The notes below the pieces were generated by a model. The model had not been told where the DNA came from. It made no database searches and saw only the letters and a program-made list of their open reading frames with translations. A stretch of 64,000 nt of DNA from Maricaulis sp048268525. GTDB taxonomy: Bacteria > Pseudomonadota > Alphaproteobacteria > Caulobacterales > Maricaulaceae. The translations under genes were made by a program, and so were the position numbers. Where the stretch lies: positions 1-64,000 of the forward strand of contig NZ_JBLWVH010000014.1 in the NCBI RefSeq assembly GCF_048268525.1, in the 5' to 3' direction. The stretch's first letter is position 1. Each line of letters begins with the position of its first letter. Shown one piece after another: positions 1 through 7,466 of the stretch.

Positions 1-301
1 ACCCCCGACGCGCGGACAGGCTCCGCTCGTTTCCGGGCACAAGTGACTGAGCTCGTGCCTCCCGTCCCGAAAACCAAAGCCATTATGCGGCGGCTGGCGA
101 GGGGGAGGACAAGTTTGTGCCTATCCCCACCCCAATCACCGTCTACCCCAATGACAATCGGGACCCAGTTTGCGATGCGAAGCCGTTGCCACTACGGGTG
201 AAATCCGGCCTGCGAGACCGGGTCCTGACCTTCGTCAGGATGACGGTGTGTGGCGGGTTATGCGGGGGATAAGTGGCACCCAGAGAAGCGGGTGCGTCCG
301 C
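1..301. other. Left window edge, no confident gene
   Basis: No gene can be supported here. One plus-strand frame is open from base 1 to a stop near 201, but its translation is arginine/proline/serine-rich and matches nothing I recognise. A 7-bp hairpin (arms 223-229 and 234-240, 4-nt loop) lies downstream of the minus-strand transglycosylase gene; it has no T-tract, so it is not a convincing intrinsic terminator. The hairpin with an adjoining ggatgacgg resembles short palindromic intergenic repeats seen in related genomes, which is only a suggestion. Confidence 0.4.
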
Positions 302-2362
302 CTACTCCTCCGGATCGACCATGATCCGCACCGGGGCCGCACCGCGGTGCATGTCGTCCTCGATGAGGAGCGGGACAGCGGCGTCGTCATTCAGGCGTGA
401 GCGGTAGACCTGCAGGTTTTCCATCACGCGCTGGACGTAATTGCGGGTCTCCGAGAAGGGGATGCTTTCGACCCAGTCAACCGGGTCGACATCCGGATCG
501 CGCGGGTCGCCATAGTCGCGGATCCAGCGATTGGCGCGGTGCGAACCGGCATTATAGGCGGCCAGGGCGATGACATAGGAGCCGTCATAATCGTCCACCA
601 CTTCGGCGAGGTGATGCATCGCCAGGGTGAGATTGTAGTCGAGATCGTCAGTCAGCCAGCTATAGCGGTAGGTCTCGCCCAGATCGCGGGCGGTGGCGCG
701 GGCGGTGGCCGGCATCAGCTGCATCATGCCGCGCGCACCGGCACCGGAGACGGCGTGCTGTCCGAATTCGGTCTCCTGGCGGATGATGGAATGGGTCAGC
801 GCATCTTCGGGACGTTGGGCGCGGACATTGGTCTGGGCCGGCAGCCGGATCGTCGGATAGGCGCTTTGCGGCAGGATGATGCCGCGCTGGCGCGCCGCCT
901 TGGCCGCGCGCACGGACTGGCGCAGGTAGAGATAGTTGCTGGCCAGGCGAGCCAGCAGGACAGCCTCCTGCGGATCGGTCAGCTGGTCGTCCAGCCGGTA
1001 GCTGAACAGGCGGAAATAATAGTCCTCATCCTGTTCGGCGAGCAGACGCATGGCGCGGACGAGCGGGCGGGCCTCGAAGCGGATCTCCGCCTCCGGGGTC
1101 GGCTCGGGGTCCCTTTCCAACGCCAGCTGGCCGCTCGCATCGGGCAGCTGGGTGAGGGCGAGCTGACCGTAAAAGGCGGTCGAGTGCTGACCGGCCTCGG
1201 CATAGAGCCTCGCCGCTTCGCCGGCGCGTCCCAGCTCGTCGAGGGCGCGGGCCATCCAGTAGGAACCGCGTGACTGACTGACCGGGGTCGAGACATTGTC
1301 GCGCAAGCGGGTGAAATGGGCGAGCGCGTCTTCCGCGCGGCCCAGATGGACCAGAGCCAGCCAGCCGGCCATGAACTCGGCATCGGCAAAGTCGGCACCG
1401 GACGACATGCCATGCGCCCGGGCGAGTTGGTAGGCGGTGTCATAGTCCTGGTCGCGCACCAGTGTGAGGATCATCAGCTTGCGCTCGGTCCACATCAATT
1501 CGAGCGCGGTTACATCGGTGTGGCTGTCGGGCAGCTGCAGCAAAAGTGGCAGGGTCGAGTCGCGCATGCCCGAGCGGCGGGGCCAGCGGGCGCGCTCGGA
1601 TACCAGGCCGGGATCATTCGACAGGCTCGCCGGTATCCGGTTGACGGCGCGGTCGACACCGCTCTGTCGGCCCGCCAGTCGCAGGCGGGCGTCAGCGAGA
1701 TTGCGGTTATTCCCCGACAGCAGCGGCAGGACGCGCCGCGCCAGCGTACGTTGGTTAGACCAGATCAGATAGTCGATCCGGGCCATGTGGTCGTCTTCCG
1801 TGAAGACATCGCTGTGGCGCGAATAGGTCTCGCTTTGAACCCGGCTGGCGAGGCGGCCCGAACGCCAGGTCTCACGCAACAGCGCCTCGCCCTCGGCGAT
1901 CCGGCCAACCCCGATCAGGGCTTCGGCATGGGCAATCCGCCCACGGCCGGCCGTCGGCGGATTTTCCTCAAACCAGCCAAGAATGAAAGGTGCCGTCAGG
2001 CCGGAGCCGTCAATCTTCGACTCGGCCTCGGAGCGGATGAAGCTGTCACGCGGCCAGTTGTCGAGCTCGGTCAGTGCCAGGTCGAGTTCCAGAAAGCTGG
2101 CGCGGGCGTCGTTCAGCGCGATCCGCCACAACAGGATGTCTCGCGCGGCGGTGTCGGTCAGTTCCAGGCGCAGTTCGCGGACACGGTCCCAGTCTTCGTC
2201 ATCGGCCGCGTCCAGCCCTTCGCGGAAACGGGTAAAGTCGGCGTCTGACAGGTATTGCGAGAAATTGACGGGTTCCGGCCGGATACGGGGCGAGGGAATC
2301 TGGGCCTCGGCGGCGACGGAGACAACGAGCAGGACAAACGCGGAAACGCAACGTGCGATCAT
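302..2362 (-). CDS. slt: Soluble lytic murein transglycosylase
   Basis: This periplasmic enzyme cleaves the MurNAc-GlcNAc bond of peptidoglycan to give 1,6-anhydro products. The 686-residue form starts at the ATG whose protein begins MIARC and has a Sec signal peptide ending in AEA near residue 20. A long helical solenoid follows, then a C-terminal goose-type lysozyme domain with RQETEF (catalytic Glu; most relatives have Ser after it), GARGMMQLMPATA and ALAAYNAG. Upstream in-frame codons would extend into dapA and give a low-complexity N-terminus with no signal peptide, so they were rejected. It is transcribed divergently from dapA, leaving 145 bases for both promoters. Confidence 0.93.
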   Translation of the reverse strand: MIARCVSAFVLLVVSVAAEAQIPSPRIRPEPVNFSQYLSDADFTRFREGLDAADDEDWDRVRELRLELTDTAARDILLWRIALNDARASFLELDLALTELDNWPRDSFIRSEAESKIDGSGLTAPFILGWFEENPPTAGRGRIAHAEALIGVGRIAEGEALLRETWRSGRLASRVQSETYSRHSDVFTEDDHMARIDYLIWSNQRTLARRVLPLLSGNNRNLADARLRLAGRQSGVDRAVNRIPASLSNDPGLVSERARWPRRSGMRDSTLPLLLQLPDSHTDVTALELMWTERKLMILTLVRDQDYDTAYQLARAHGMSSGADFADAEFMAGWLALVHLGRAEDALAHFTRLRDNVSTPVSQSRGSYWMARALDELGRAGEAARLYAEAGQHSTAFYGQLALTQLPDASGQLALERDPEPTPEAEIRFEARPLVRAMRLLAEQDEDYYFRLFSYRLDDQLTDPQEAVLLARLASNYLYLRQSVRAAKAARQRGIILPQSAYPTIRLPAQTNVRAQRPEDALTHSIIRQETEFGQHAVSGAGARGMMQLMPATARATARDLGETYRYSWLTDDLDYNLTLAMHHLAEVVDDYDGSYVIALAAYNAGSHRANRWIRDYGDPRDPDVDPVDWVESIPFSETRNYVQRVMENLQVYRSRLNDDAAVPLLIEDDMHRGAAPVRIMVDPEE

Positions 2363-2507
2363 GGCAAACGGGACACTCTTCGATCGACTGGAATATCCAT
2401 CATCACAGCAAATCTCGCGCCCTGTCCAGACTTGACAAGAACACTTGGCCGTGTGCGACGCGGTCGATATGGTCGCGCGCTGATTTGGCCGTATCCGGGA
2501 ATGAAAC

Positions 2508-3389
2508 ATGTTCAAGGGATCCATGACTGCGCTCGTCACCCCATTCAAGAATGGGGCCGTTGACGAAGAGGCTGTCGCTGCACTGGCCGAGCGCCAGATC
2601 GCCGCCGGCACGCATGGCCTGGTGCCGTGCGGGACGACGGGCGAGAACGCGACCCTCACCTTTGACGAGCACATGCGCGTCGTGGAGATCGTTGTCGCCA
2701 CTGCCAAGGGGCGTGTGCCGGTGGTCGCCGGCACGGGTTCCAACAGCACCGCGGTCGCGATTGCCAACCAGCGCCGGGCCCGGGAATTGGGTGCCGATGC
2801 CGGGCTTGTGGTCGCGCCCTATTACAACAAGCCCAATCCGGAGGGCCTGTTCCAGCACTTCAAGGCGATCCACGACGCCGTCGATCTGCCAATCGTGGTC
2901 TACAACGTCCCCGGCCGGACCGTGGTCGACATCCAGGCGGAGACGGTCGCCCGGATCGCCGGGCTGGAGCGGGTTGTTGGCATCAAGGATGCGACCGGCG
3001 ACATGGCACGGGTATCCGACCATCGCCGGCTGATCGGTACGGACTTTGTGATGCTGTCGGGTGATGATCCGTCGGCGCTCGGTTTCAATGCTGCCGGTGG
3101 TGTCGGGGCGATCTCGGTCACCTCGAATGTGGCCCCGGCCTTGTGCGCGCAGTTCCAGGACGCCACATTGAACGGTGACTGGGAGACCGCGCGGACACTT
3201 AACGACAAGCTGATGCAGCTGCATCACGCGCTGTTTTCCTCGTCCAGCCCGGGACCGGCGAAATATGCGCTGTCCGTGCTGGGCGTGATGAATACCGAAT
3301 TGCGCCTGCCTTTGACCGAGCCTAACGAGGCGTCCAATGCCCAGGTCCGCGCCGCCCTTGTCCATGCCGGCCTGCTTGACCGGGCCTGA
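2508..3389 (+). CDS. dapA: 4-hydroxy-tetrahydrodipicolinate synthase
   Basis: DapA condenses pyruvate with aspartate semialdehyde in the cytoplasm, the first committed step to lysine and diaminopimelate. At 293 residues it has normal family length. CGTTGE (41-46), the tyrosine of YNVPGRT (Y132) and the Schiff-base lysine in GIKDATGD (K160) are all present. The start MFKGS aligns with the usual N-terminus. smpB follows 11 bases later on the same strand and the transglycosylase gene diverges upstream, so two genes concerned with wall precursor supply and wall turnover lie back to back. Confidence 0.97.
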   Translation: MFKGSMTALVTPFKNGAVDEEAVAALAERQIAAGTHGLVPCGTTGENATLTFDEHMRVVEIVVATAKGRVPVVAGTGSNSTAVAIANQRRARELGADAGLVVAPYYNKPNPEGLFQHFKAIHDAVDLPIVVYNVPGRTVVDIQAETVARIAGLERVVGIKDATGDMARVSDHRRLIGTDFVMLSGDDPSALGFNAAGGVGAISVTSNVAPALCAQFQDATLNGDWETARTLNDKLMQLHHALFSSSSPGPAKYALSVLGVMNTELRLPLTEPNEASNAQVRAALVHAGLLDRA

Positions 3390-3400
3390 TTGAAAGCACC

Positions 3401-3871
3401 ATGAGCAAACCCAAATCCGAAACCGGACCTGTCGCCGTCAACCGGCGCGCCCGTTTTGATTACGAGATTGAAGAAACCTACGAGGCCGGCCTGATGTTGA
3501 TGGGCTCGGAGGTGAAATCCCTGCGCGAAGGTCGCGCCAATATCGCCGAGAGCTATGTCAGCGCCGAGCGTGAAGGCCTGTGGCTGATCAATGCCGACAT
3601 CCCGCCCTACGGGCCGGCGAACCGCTTCAACCACGAACCCAAGCGGCACCGCAAACTCCTGCTCAAGGCCAAGGAAATCGCCAAGCTGACCGGCGCTTCG
3701 ACCCAGCAGGGCCGGACGATTGTCGCGCTGCGTCTTTATTTCAATGGTCGGGGGCTGGCCAAGCTCCAGATCGGTCTGGCGACCGGCAAGAAGACTGTCG
3801 ACAAGCGCCAGACAATCAAGGACCGCGAGTGGAACAAGCAGAAGTCCCGCCTGATGAAGAATTACGGCTGA
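3401..3871 (+). CDS. smpB: SsrA-binding protein SmpB
   Basis: SmpB binds tmRNA and carries it into stalled ribosomes for trans-translation. The 156-residue protein has the typical oligonucleotide-binding barrel, with LMGSEVKSLREGRANIAESY near residues 32-52, and a basic C-terminal tail (KKTVDKRQTIKDREW onward) that occupies the vacant mRNA channel. It follows dapA by 11 bases and is probably co-transcribed. The tmRNA gene itself is not in this window. The facing minus-strand regulator ends 20 bases downstream. Confidence 0.97.
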   Translation: MSKPKSETGPVAVNRRARFDYEIEETYEAGLMLMGSEVKSLREGRANIAESYVSAEREGLWLINADIPPYGPANRFNHEPKRHRKLLLKAKEIAKLTGASTQQGRTIVALRLYFNGRGLAKLQIGLATGKKTVDKRQTIKDREWNKQKSRLMKNYG

Positions 3872-3890
3872 CCGGCAAGGAGCCGGATGA

Positions 3891-4898
3891 TCAGACGCTC
3901 GCAGCCGTCTCGACGGCAAAACGTTCGCGATAGGCTTGCGGCGTCACGCCCAGCAGGCGGGCAAATGACCGCCGCATCCGCTCGTCATTGCCGAAACCGG
4001 TCTGGCTGGCCACGGTCTTGATCGAGACATTGGGATTTTCCAGCATCGCCCGGGCCGCATCGACCCGGAATTGCTCCACCGCGCGGGCCGGGGTCATGCC
4101 GGTATCCTCGGTATAGAGGCGGGCGAAGTTGCGCGGGCTCATACCGGACCGTTCGGCCAGCGACTCGACTTTCAGATCGGCGACCAGATTGTCCTTCATC
4201 CAGAAGTGCAGGGCGTCGAAACGTCCCGTCGCGGAGCGCTTTTGTTGCTTCAGGGCCTCGGAGAATTGCGACTGGCCGCCGGGGCGTTTGACATAGACCA
4301 GCAGCGAGCGGGCCAGTTCCAGCGCCAGCTCGCGGCCGTGATCGCGCTCGACCATCGCCAGGGCTAGGTCGATGCCGGCGGTGACACCGGCCGAGGTCCA
4401 GACCCGTCCATCCTCGATGAAGATCGGGTCCGGATCGACGTCCGTGTCGGGGCAGTCCTCGGCGAGGCGCTCGCAATGGCGCCAATGGGTGACGGCACGC
4501 TTGCCGTCCAGAAGGCCGGCGGCGCCGAGCAGGAAAGCGCCGGTACAGGTTGAGGCAATCCGCCCGCATTTCTCGGCAGATTTCTGGATCGCCTGGACCA
4601 GACGGGCCTCGCGGCAGGCTGGGAAGACACCACCGCCGCCAGCAATCATCAGCGTGTCATCCTCGTCCAGCCCGATCCCGGCCAGGCGTCGTGTGTTGAG
4701 GAGGACGCCGGCATCCGTCTCGACCGGGCCGCCATAATAGGACGCAATGGGTGTGGAGTAGGCGGTGCGGCCCAGGAAGGTATTGGCATCCTCGAACACC
4801 TGCAGCGGACCGGTCACATCCAGCAGCTTCACGCCGGGAAAAGTGACAAAGGCGACGCAGCGTTCGATTTGGTCAGGATTGGCAGAAAAAGGGAGCAT
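3891..4898 (-). CDS. GlxA-type AraC regulator with DJ-1/PfpI domain
   Basis: This 335-residue transcription factor has an N-terminal DJ-1/PfpI (class I amidotransferase-like) domain and a C-terminal AraC DNA-binding domain with two helix-turn-helix motifs. The nucleophile-elbow cysteine is C118 in STCTGAFLL, and the AraC signature ends in TGFGNDERMRRSFARLLGVTP. The start MLPFSANPD was chosen because upstream codons would overlap the divergent small gene and add nothing family-like. The ligand is unknown; relatives respond to quaternary amines, amino acids or xenobiotics. It diverges from the 68-residue YHS-like gene with 73 bases between starts, so that gene may be its target. Confidence 0.9.
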   Translation of the reverse strand: MLPFSANPDQIERCVAFVTFPGVKLLDVTGPLQVFEDANTFLGRTAYSTPIASYYGGPVETDAGVLLNTRRLAGIGLDEDDTLMIAGGGGVFPACREARLVQAIQKSAEKCGRIASTCTGAFLLGAAGLLDGKRAVTHWRHCERLAEDCPDTDVDPDPIFIEDGRVWTSAGVTAGIDLALAMVERDHGRELALELARSLLVYVKRPGGQSQFSEALKQQKRSATGRFDALHFWMKDNLVADLKVESLAERSGMSPRNFARLYTEDTGMTPARAVEQFRVDAARAMLENPNVSIKTVASQTGFGNDERMRRSFARLLGVTPQAYRERFAVETAASV

Positions 4899-4971
4899 GT
4901 GGTCATTTATGCCATCAATGTGCCGGTATATCCAGCAGGAACAATGGGAAAGGCGGGAAAAGGTTAATGGG

Positions 4972-5178
4972 ATGAAGTTAGCGATTGAAGATGTCATCAA
5001 TACGACATGCCCCTGGTCGGGGTTGCCGGTGGCCGCTGACGCGCTAACCCGATACCGCGAAGCGGTTGTCGGCTTCTGCAATCCGGGATGTCGGGACAAG
5101 TTCGAGGTCGCCATGACACATTTTGATGGCCGGCTTGATCGATCAGCCTCGGATTCTGCCATCGACACACAAGTCTGA
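4972..5178 (+). CDS. YHS/TRASH-like cysteine miniprotein
   Basis: This is a 68-residue protein with a compact cysteine pattern: TCPWSGLPV (C13), then RYR, VVGFCNPGCRDKF (C36, C40). The spacing C...FCxxxC and the flanking residues resemble YHS/TRASH metal-binding modules; similar short proteins are sometimes annotated as glutathione S-transferase, for which there is no sequence support here. A purine-rich ribosome site (ggcgggaaaagg) precedes the ATG. It diverges from the GlxA-type regulator. Metal binding or a thiol role is inference; the substrate is unknown. The conserved-looking core argues that it is a real gene despite its size. Confidence 0.75.
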   Translation: MKLAIEDVINTTCPWSGLPVAADALTRYREAVVGFCNPGCRDKFEVAMTHFDGRLDRSASDSAIDTQV

Positions 5179-5246
5179 CGCGAGTTGGCGAGCGCAATAT
5201 CGCCTGTCAGGCGTGCATTCGTTCGCTGTGCACACTTGGCAGGATA

Positions 5247-5909
5247 TCACGGTGACCTGTCCAGCCAGGCCCGGATGTCGCCGAAAACGGCATCAAACAT
5301 GGCCTCGGTCAAACGACCGGTATTGGTGTTGTAGCGGGAGCAATGATAGCTGTCGAACAGCCGCAGGGACCCGTTGGGGCCGGGAATGTCCTCGGTCACC
5401 GCATGCCCGAACTTGACCGTTTTGAGCGGCAGGCCCAGCGCCCGAAGCGTGTTGTCGTGCGAAATCTTTCCCAGGCACAACACGGCCTTCAGGCGCGGCA
5501 TCGCGGCGATGCGACTGGTCAGGAAGGGGCGGCAGGCATTGGCCTCGGCCCCGACCGGCTTGTTCTCGGGCGGCACGCAGCGCACGGCATTGGTGATCAT
5601 CGCATCGACCAGCTCGACGCCGTCCTCGGCATGGCTGGCATAGGTTCCGCGCGAGAAGCCGAAACGGTCGAGGGTGGCGTAGAGCAGGTCGCCGGCCCAG
5701 TCGCCGGTAAATGGACGGCCGGTCCTGTTGGCGCCGCGCAGACCGGGCGCCAGGCCGATGATCAGCAGGCGGGCCTGATCCGAGCCGAAGGACTCCACAG
5801 GTGCGTTGTGCCAGTCCGGGTGGTCAGCCGCCGTCGCCTCACGAAAGGCGACCAGGCGAGGGCAGAGCGGGCAATCGAGCGGCGCTTCCGGTGGAATGGA
5901 GGCGCTCAC
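5247..5909 (-). CDS. Uracil-DNA glycosylase, family 5 (UDGb type)
   Basis: This 220-residue DNA repair enzyme removes uracil and probably other deaminated bases. Four cysteines placed as in Fe-S cluster families are visible (C13, C16, C111, C126). Motif A is GLAPGLRGANRTGRPFTGD (52-70), which fits family 5 rather than family 4, and motif B is HCSRYNTNTGRLT near the C-terminus. The start is GTG at 5909-5907 and overlaps the TGA of the upstream NYN gene as GTGA, so the two are translationally coupled. Family assignment is firm; substrate range is inferred from the family. Confidence 0.9.
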   Translation of the reverse strand: MSASIPPEAPLDCPLCPRLVAFREATAADHPDWHNAPVESFGSDQARLLIIGLAPGLRGANRTGRPFTGDWAGDLLYATLDRFGFSRGTYASHAEDGVELVDAMITNAVRCVPPENKPVGAEANACRPFLTSRIAAMPRLKAVLCLGKISHDNTLRALGLPLKTVKFGHAVTEDIPGPNGSLRLFDSYHCSRYNTNTGRLTEAMFDAVFGDIRAWLDRSP

Positions 5910-6445
5910 GAGCTCGCCGGCGCCCGACCGATCATCGCCCGCAAATCATCCAGCTCGATGAAGGCGTCGGCCTCCCGGCGCAGATCGTCGGAGATCATGG
6001 ACGGGTTGGTCTTCAGCGATGAGACCACCGAGATCCGGGCACCCTTGGCGCGGGCCGCGGCGAGGGCATAGCGGAAGTCGCCGTCACCGGTGAACAGGAT
6101 GATGTGATCGAGATAGGTGGCGGCCTGCAGCATGTCGACCGCCAGTTCGATATCCATGTCACCCTTGATCCGGCGTCGGCCATGATCGTCAGTGTATTCC
6201 TTGGCCGGCTTCGTGATCACCGAGAAGCCGTTATAGTCCAGCCAGTCGACCAGCGGGCGCAGGGGGTTGTATTCCTCGTGCTCGAGCAGGGCCGTGTAGT
6301 AATTGGCGCGGATCAGCTTGCCGCGCTTGCGGAATTCCTCGAGAAGGCGTTTGAAATCGATATCGAAGTCGAGCGCCTTGGTCGTTGAGAACAGGTTGGC
6401 GCCGTCGATAAAAAGACCGATCCGTTCGTCAGGGTAAAATGCCAT
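5906..6445 (-). CDS. NYN-domain (LabA/DUF88) putative ribonuclease
   Basis: This 179-residue single-domain protein belongs to the NYN/PIN-like fold (LabA, DUF88). Acidic metal-site residues are visible in FIDGANLF (D14), KGDMDIELAVDM and FTGDGDFRYAL. Family members are metal-dependent RNases or RNA-binding proteins, but no target is known here. The start MAFYPDE was chosen because longer versions run into folK without homology. Its stop overlaps the GTG start of the uracil-DNA glycosylase, making a two-gene unit, and its start codon shares a CATG with a possible alternative start of folK on the other strand. Confidence 0.88.
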   Translation of the reverse strand: MAFYPDERIGLFIDGANLFSTTKALDFDIDFKRLLEEFRKRGKLIRANYYTALLEHEEYNPLRPLVDWLDYNGFSVITKPAKEYTDDHGRRRIKGDMDIELAVDMLQAATYLDHIILFTGDGDFRYALAAARAKGARISVVSSLKTNPSMISDDLRREADAFIELDDLRAMIGRAPASS

Positions 6446-6467
6446 GGGAATATCCTTGGGAAACGCG

Positions 6468-7040
6468 ATGAATACGGGAAACCAATCTGCGCCGGTATAT
6501 ATCGCGCTCGGAGCCAATCTTCCACTGGGGGATTGGAGTCCGCGTGAGACCCTGGACCGGGCACGCTTCGCGCTGGAAGAGGCAGGGTTCAAGATCGTCG
6601 CGGCTTCTTCGGACTGGCACAGCCCGGCCTGGCCCGACCCCAGCGAGCCCCCTTATGTGAATGCCGTCACCGAGATCACATCGGACCAGCCCGCCAGGGC
6701 CATCCTTGACACGCTGCATGCCATTGAATCTGCCTTCGGACGGGCGCGCACCGTGCGCAATGCGCCTCGGCCGCTTGATCTAGACCTCATCGATTGTCGT
6801 GGCGAGCGGATCGAGGCCGCGGACGGGCTGACCGTGCCGCATCCTAGGGCCGTCGAGCGGGCCTTCGTCCTGCTGCCATTGGCCGAGATCGCACCCGCTT
6901 GGACCGATCCGGTCAGTGGGCTTGCCATCGCCGACCTGATCGCCGCATTGCCGCAGGCGGATCGCAGCGCAACATACAAGCTGCAAGAGGCCGGAAAACT
7001 CTCACCCGACAGCCTTGCTTTTGAAGGGCGAGGGGATTAG
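6468..7040 (+). CDS. folK: 2-amino-4-hydroxy-6-hydroxymethyldihydropteridine pyrophosphokinase
   Basis: FolK transfers pyrophosphate from ATP to hydroxymethyl-dihydropterin in folate synthesis. The 190-residue protein shows YIALGANLP near the N-terminus, the FGRARTVRNAPRPLDLDLI block (ATP and pterin binding) and LTVPHPRAVERAFVLLPLAEIAP, all diagnostic. I prefer the ATG at 6468; an in-frame ATG at 6444 would start inside the divergent NYN start codon. The neighbouring folate genes are not here, so it stands alone, 48 bases ahead of rpoZ. Confidence 0.95.
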   Translation: MNTGNQSAPVYIALGANLPLGDWSPRETLDRARFALEEAGFKIVAASSDWHSPAWPDPSEPPYVNAVTEITSDQPARAILDTLHAIESAFGRARTVRNAPRPLDLDLIDCRGERIEAADGLTVPHPRAVERAFVLLPLAEIAPAWTDPVSGLAIADLIAALPQADRSATYKLQEAGKLSPDSLAFEGRGD

Positions 7041-7088
7041 GTAACGCGGTTCCAAAACCTCTAGCGCTGGTTCAAGGAGTTCGCGCGC

Positions 7089-7460
7089 ATGGCTCGCGTC
7101 ACTGTCGAAGACTGCATTGAAAAAATTCCCAATCGTTTCCGTCTGGTTCTGATGGCGGCACACCGTGCCCGCAACATCTCGGCCGGCTCCGAGCTGACGA
7201 TTGATCGCGACAATGACAAGAACCCTGTCGTTGCCCTCCGCGAGATCGCGGACGAAACGCTCGACATGGATGCGCTGAAGGACAGCCTGGTCAACGGTCT
7301 GCAGCGCGTGCTGCCGAGCGAGGACGAGGAAGATGCGGCGCGCGAAGAGCGTGGCCAGCAAATGGAAGCCCTGCCGGCACCGCCGGTCGAGCTCGACGAG
7401 GCCGAGATGCTCAAGGCGCTTCAGAACGACCGGGATGGCGCGCCTGACGGCCGCCTCTAA
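7089..7460 (+). CDS. rpoZ: RNA polymerase omega subunit
   Basis: Omega helps fold and stabilise the beta-prime subunit of RNA polymerase and in proteobacteria mediates ppGpp binding. The 123-residue protein has the standard MARVTVEDCIEKIPNRF opening and the AAHRARNIS helix; the acidic C-terminal tail is longer than in E. coli, as in other alphaproteobacteria. An AAGGAG ribosome site precedes the ATG. The ppGpp synthetase gene begins 6 bases after its stop, the conserved rpoZ-rsh order. Confidence 0.97.
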   Translation: MARVTVEDCIEKIPNRFRLVLMAAHRARNISAGSELTIDRDNDKNPVVALREIADETLDMDALKDSLVNGLQRVLPSEDEEDAAREERGQQMEALPAPPVELDEAEMLKALQNDRDGAPDGRL

Positions 7461-7466
7461 CGCGTC

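Noticed and set aside
1..201. Open plus-strand frame at the left edge
   Set aside because: It is arginine/proline-rich, has no recognisable motif and may be chance or a repeat; not called as a gene fragment.
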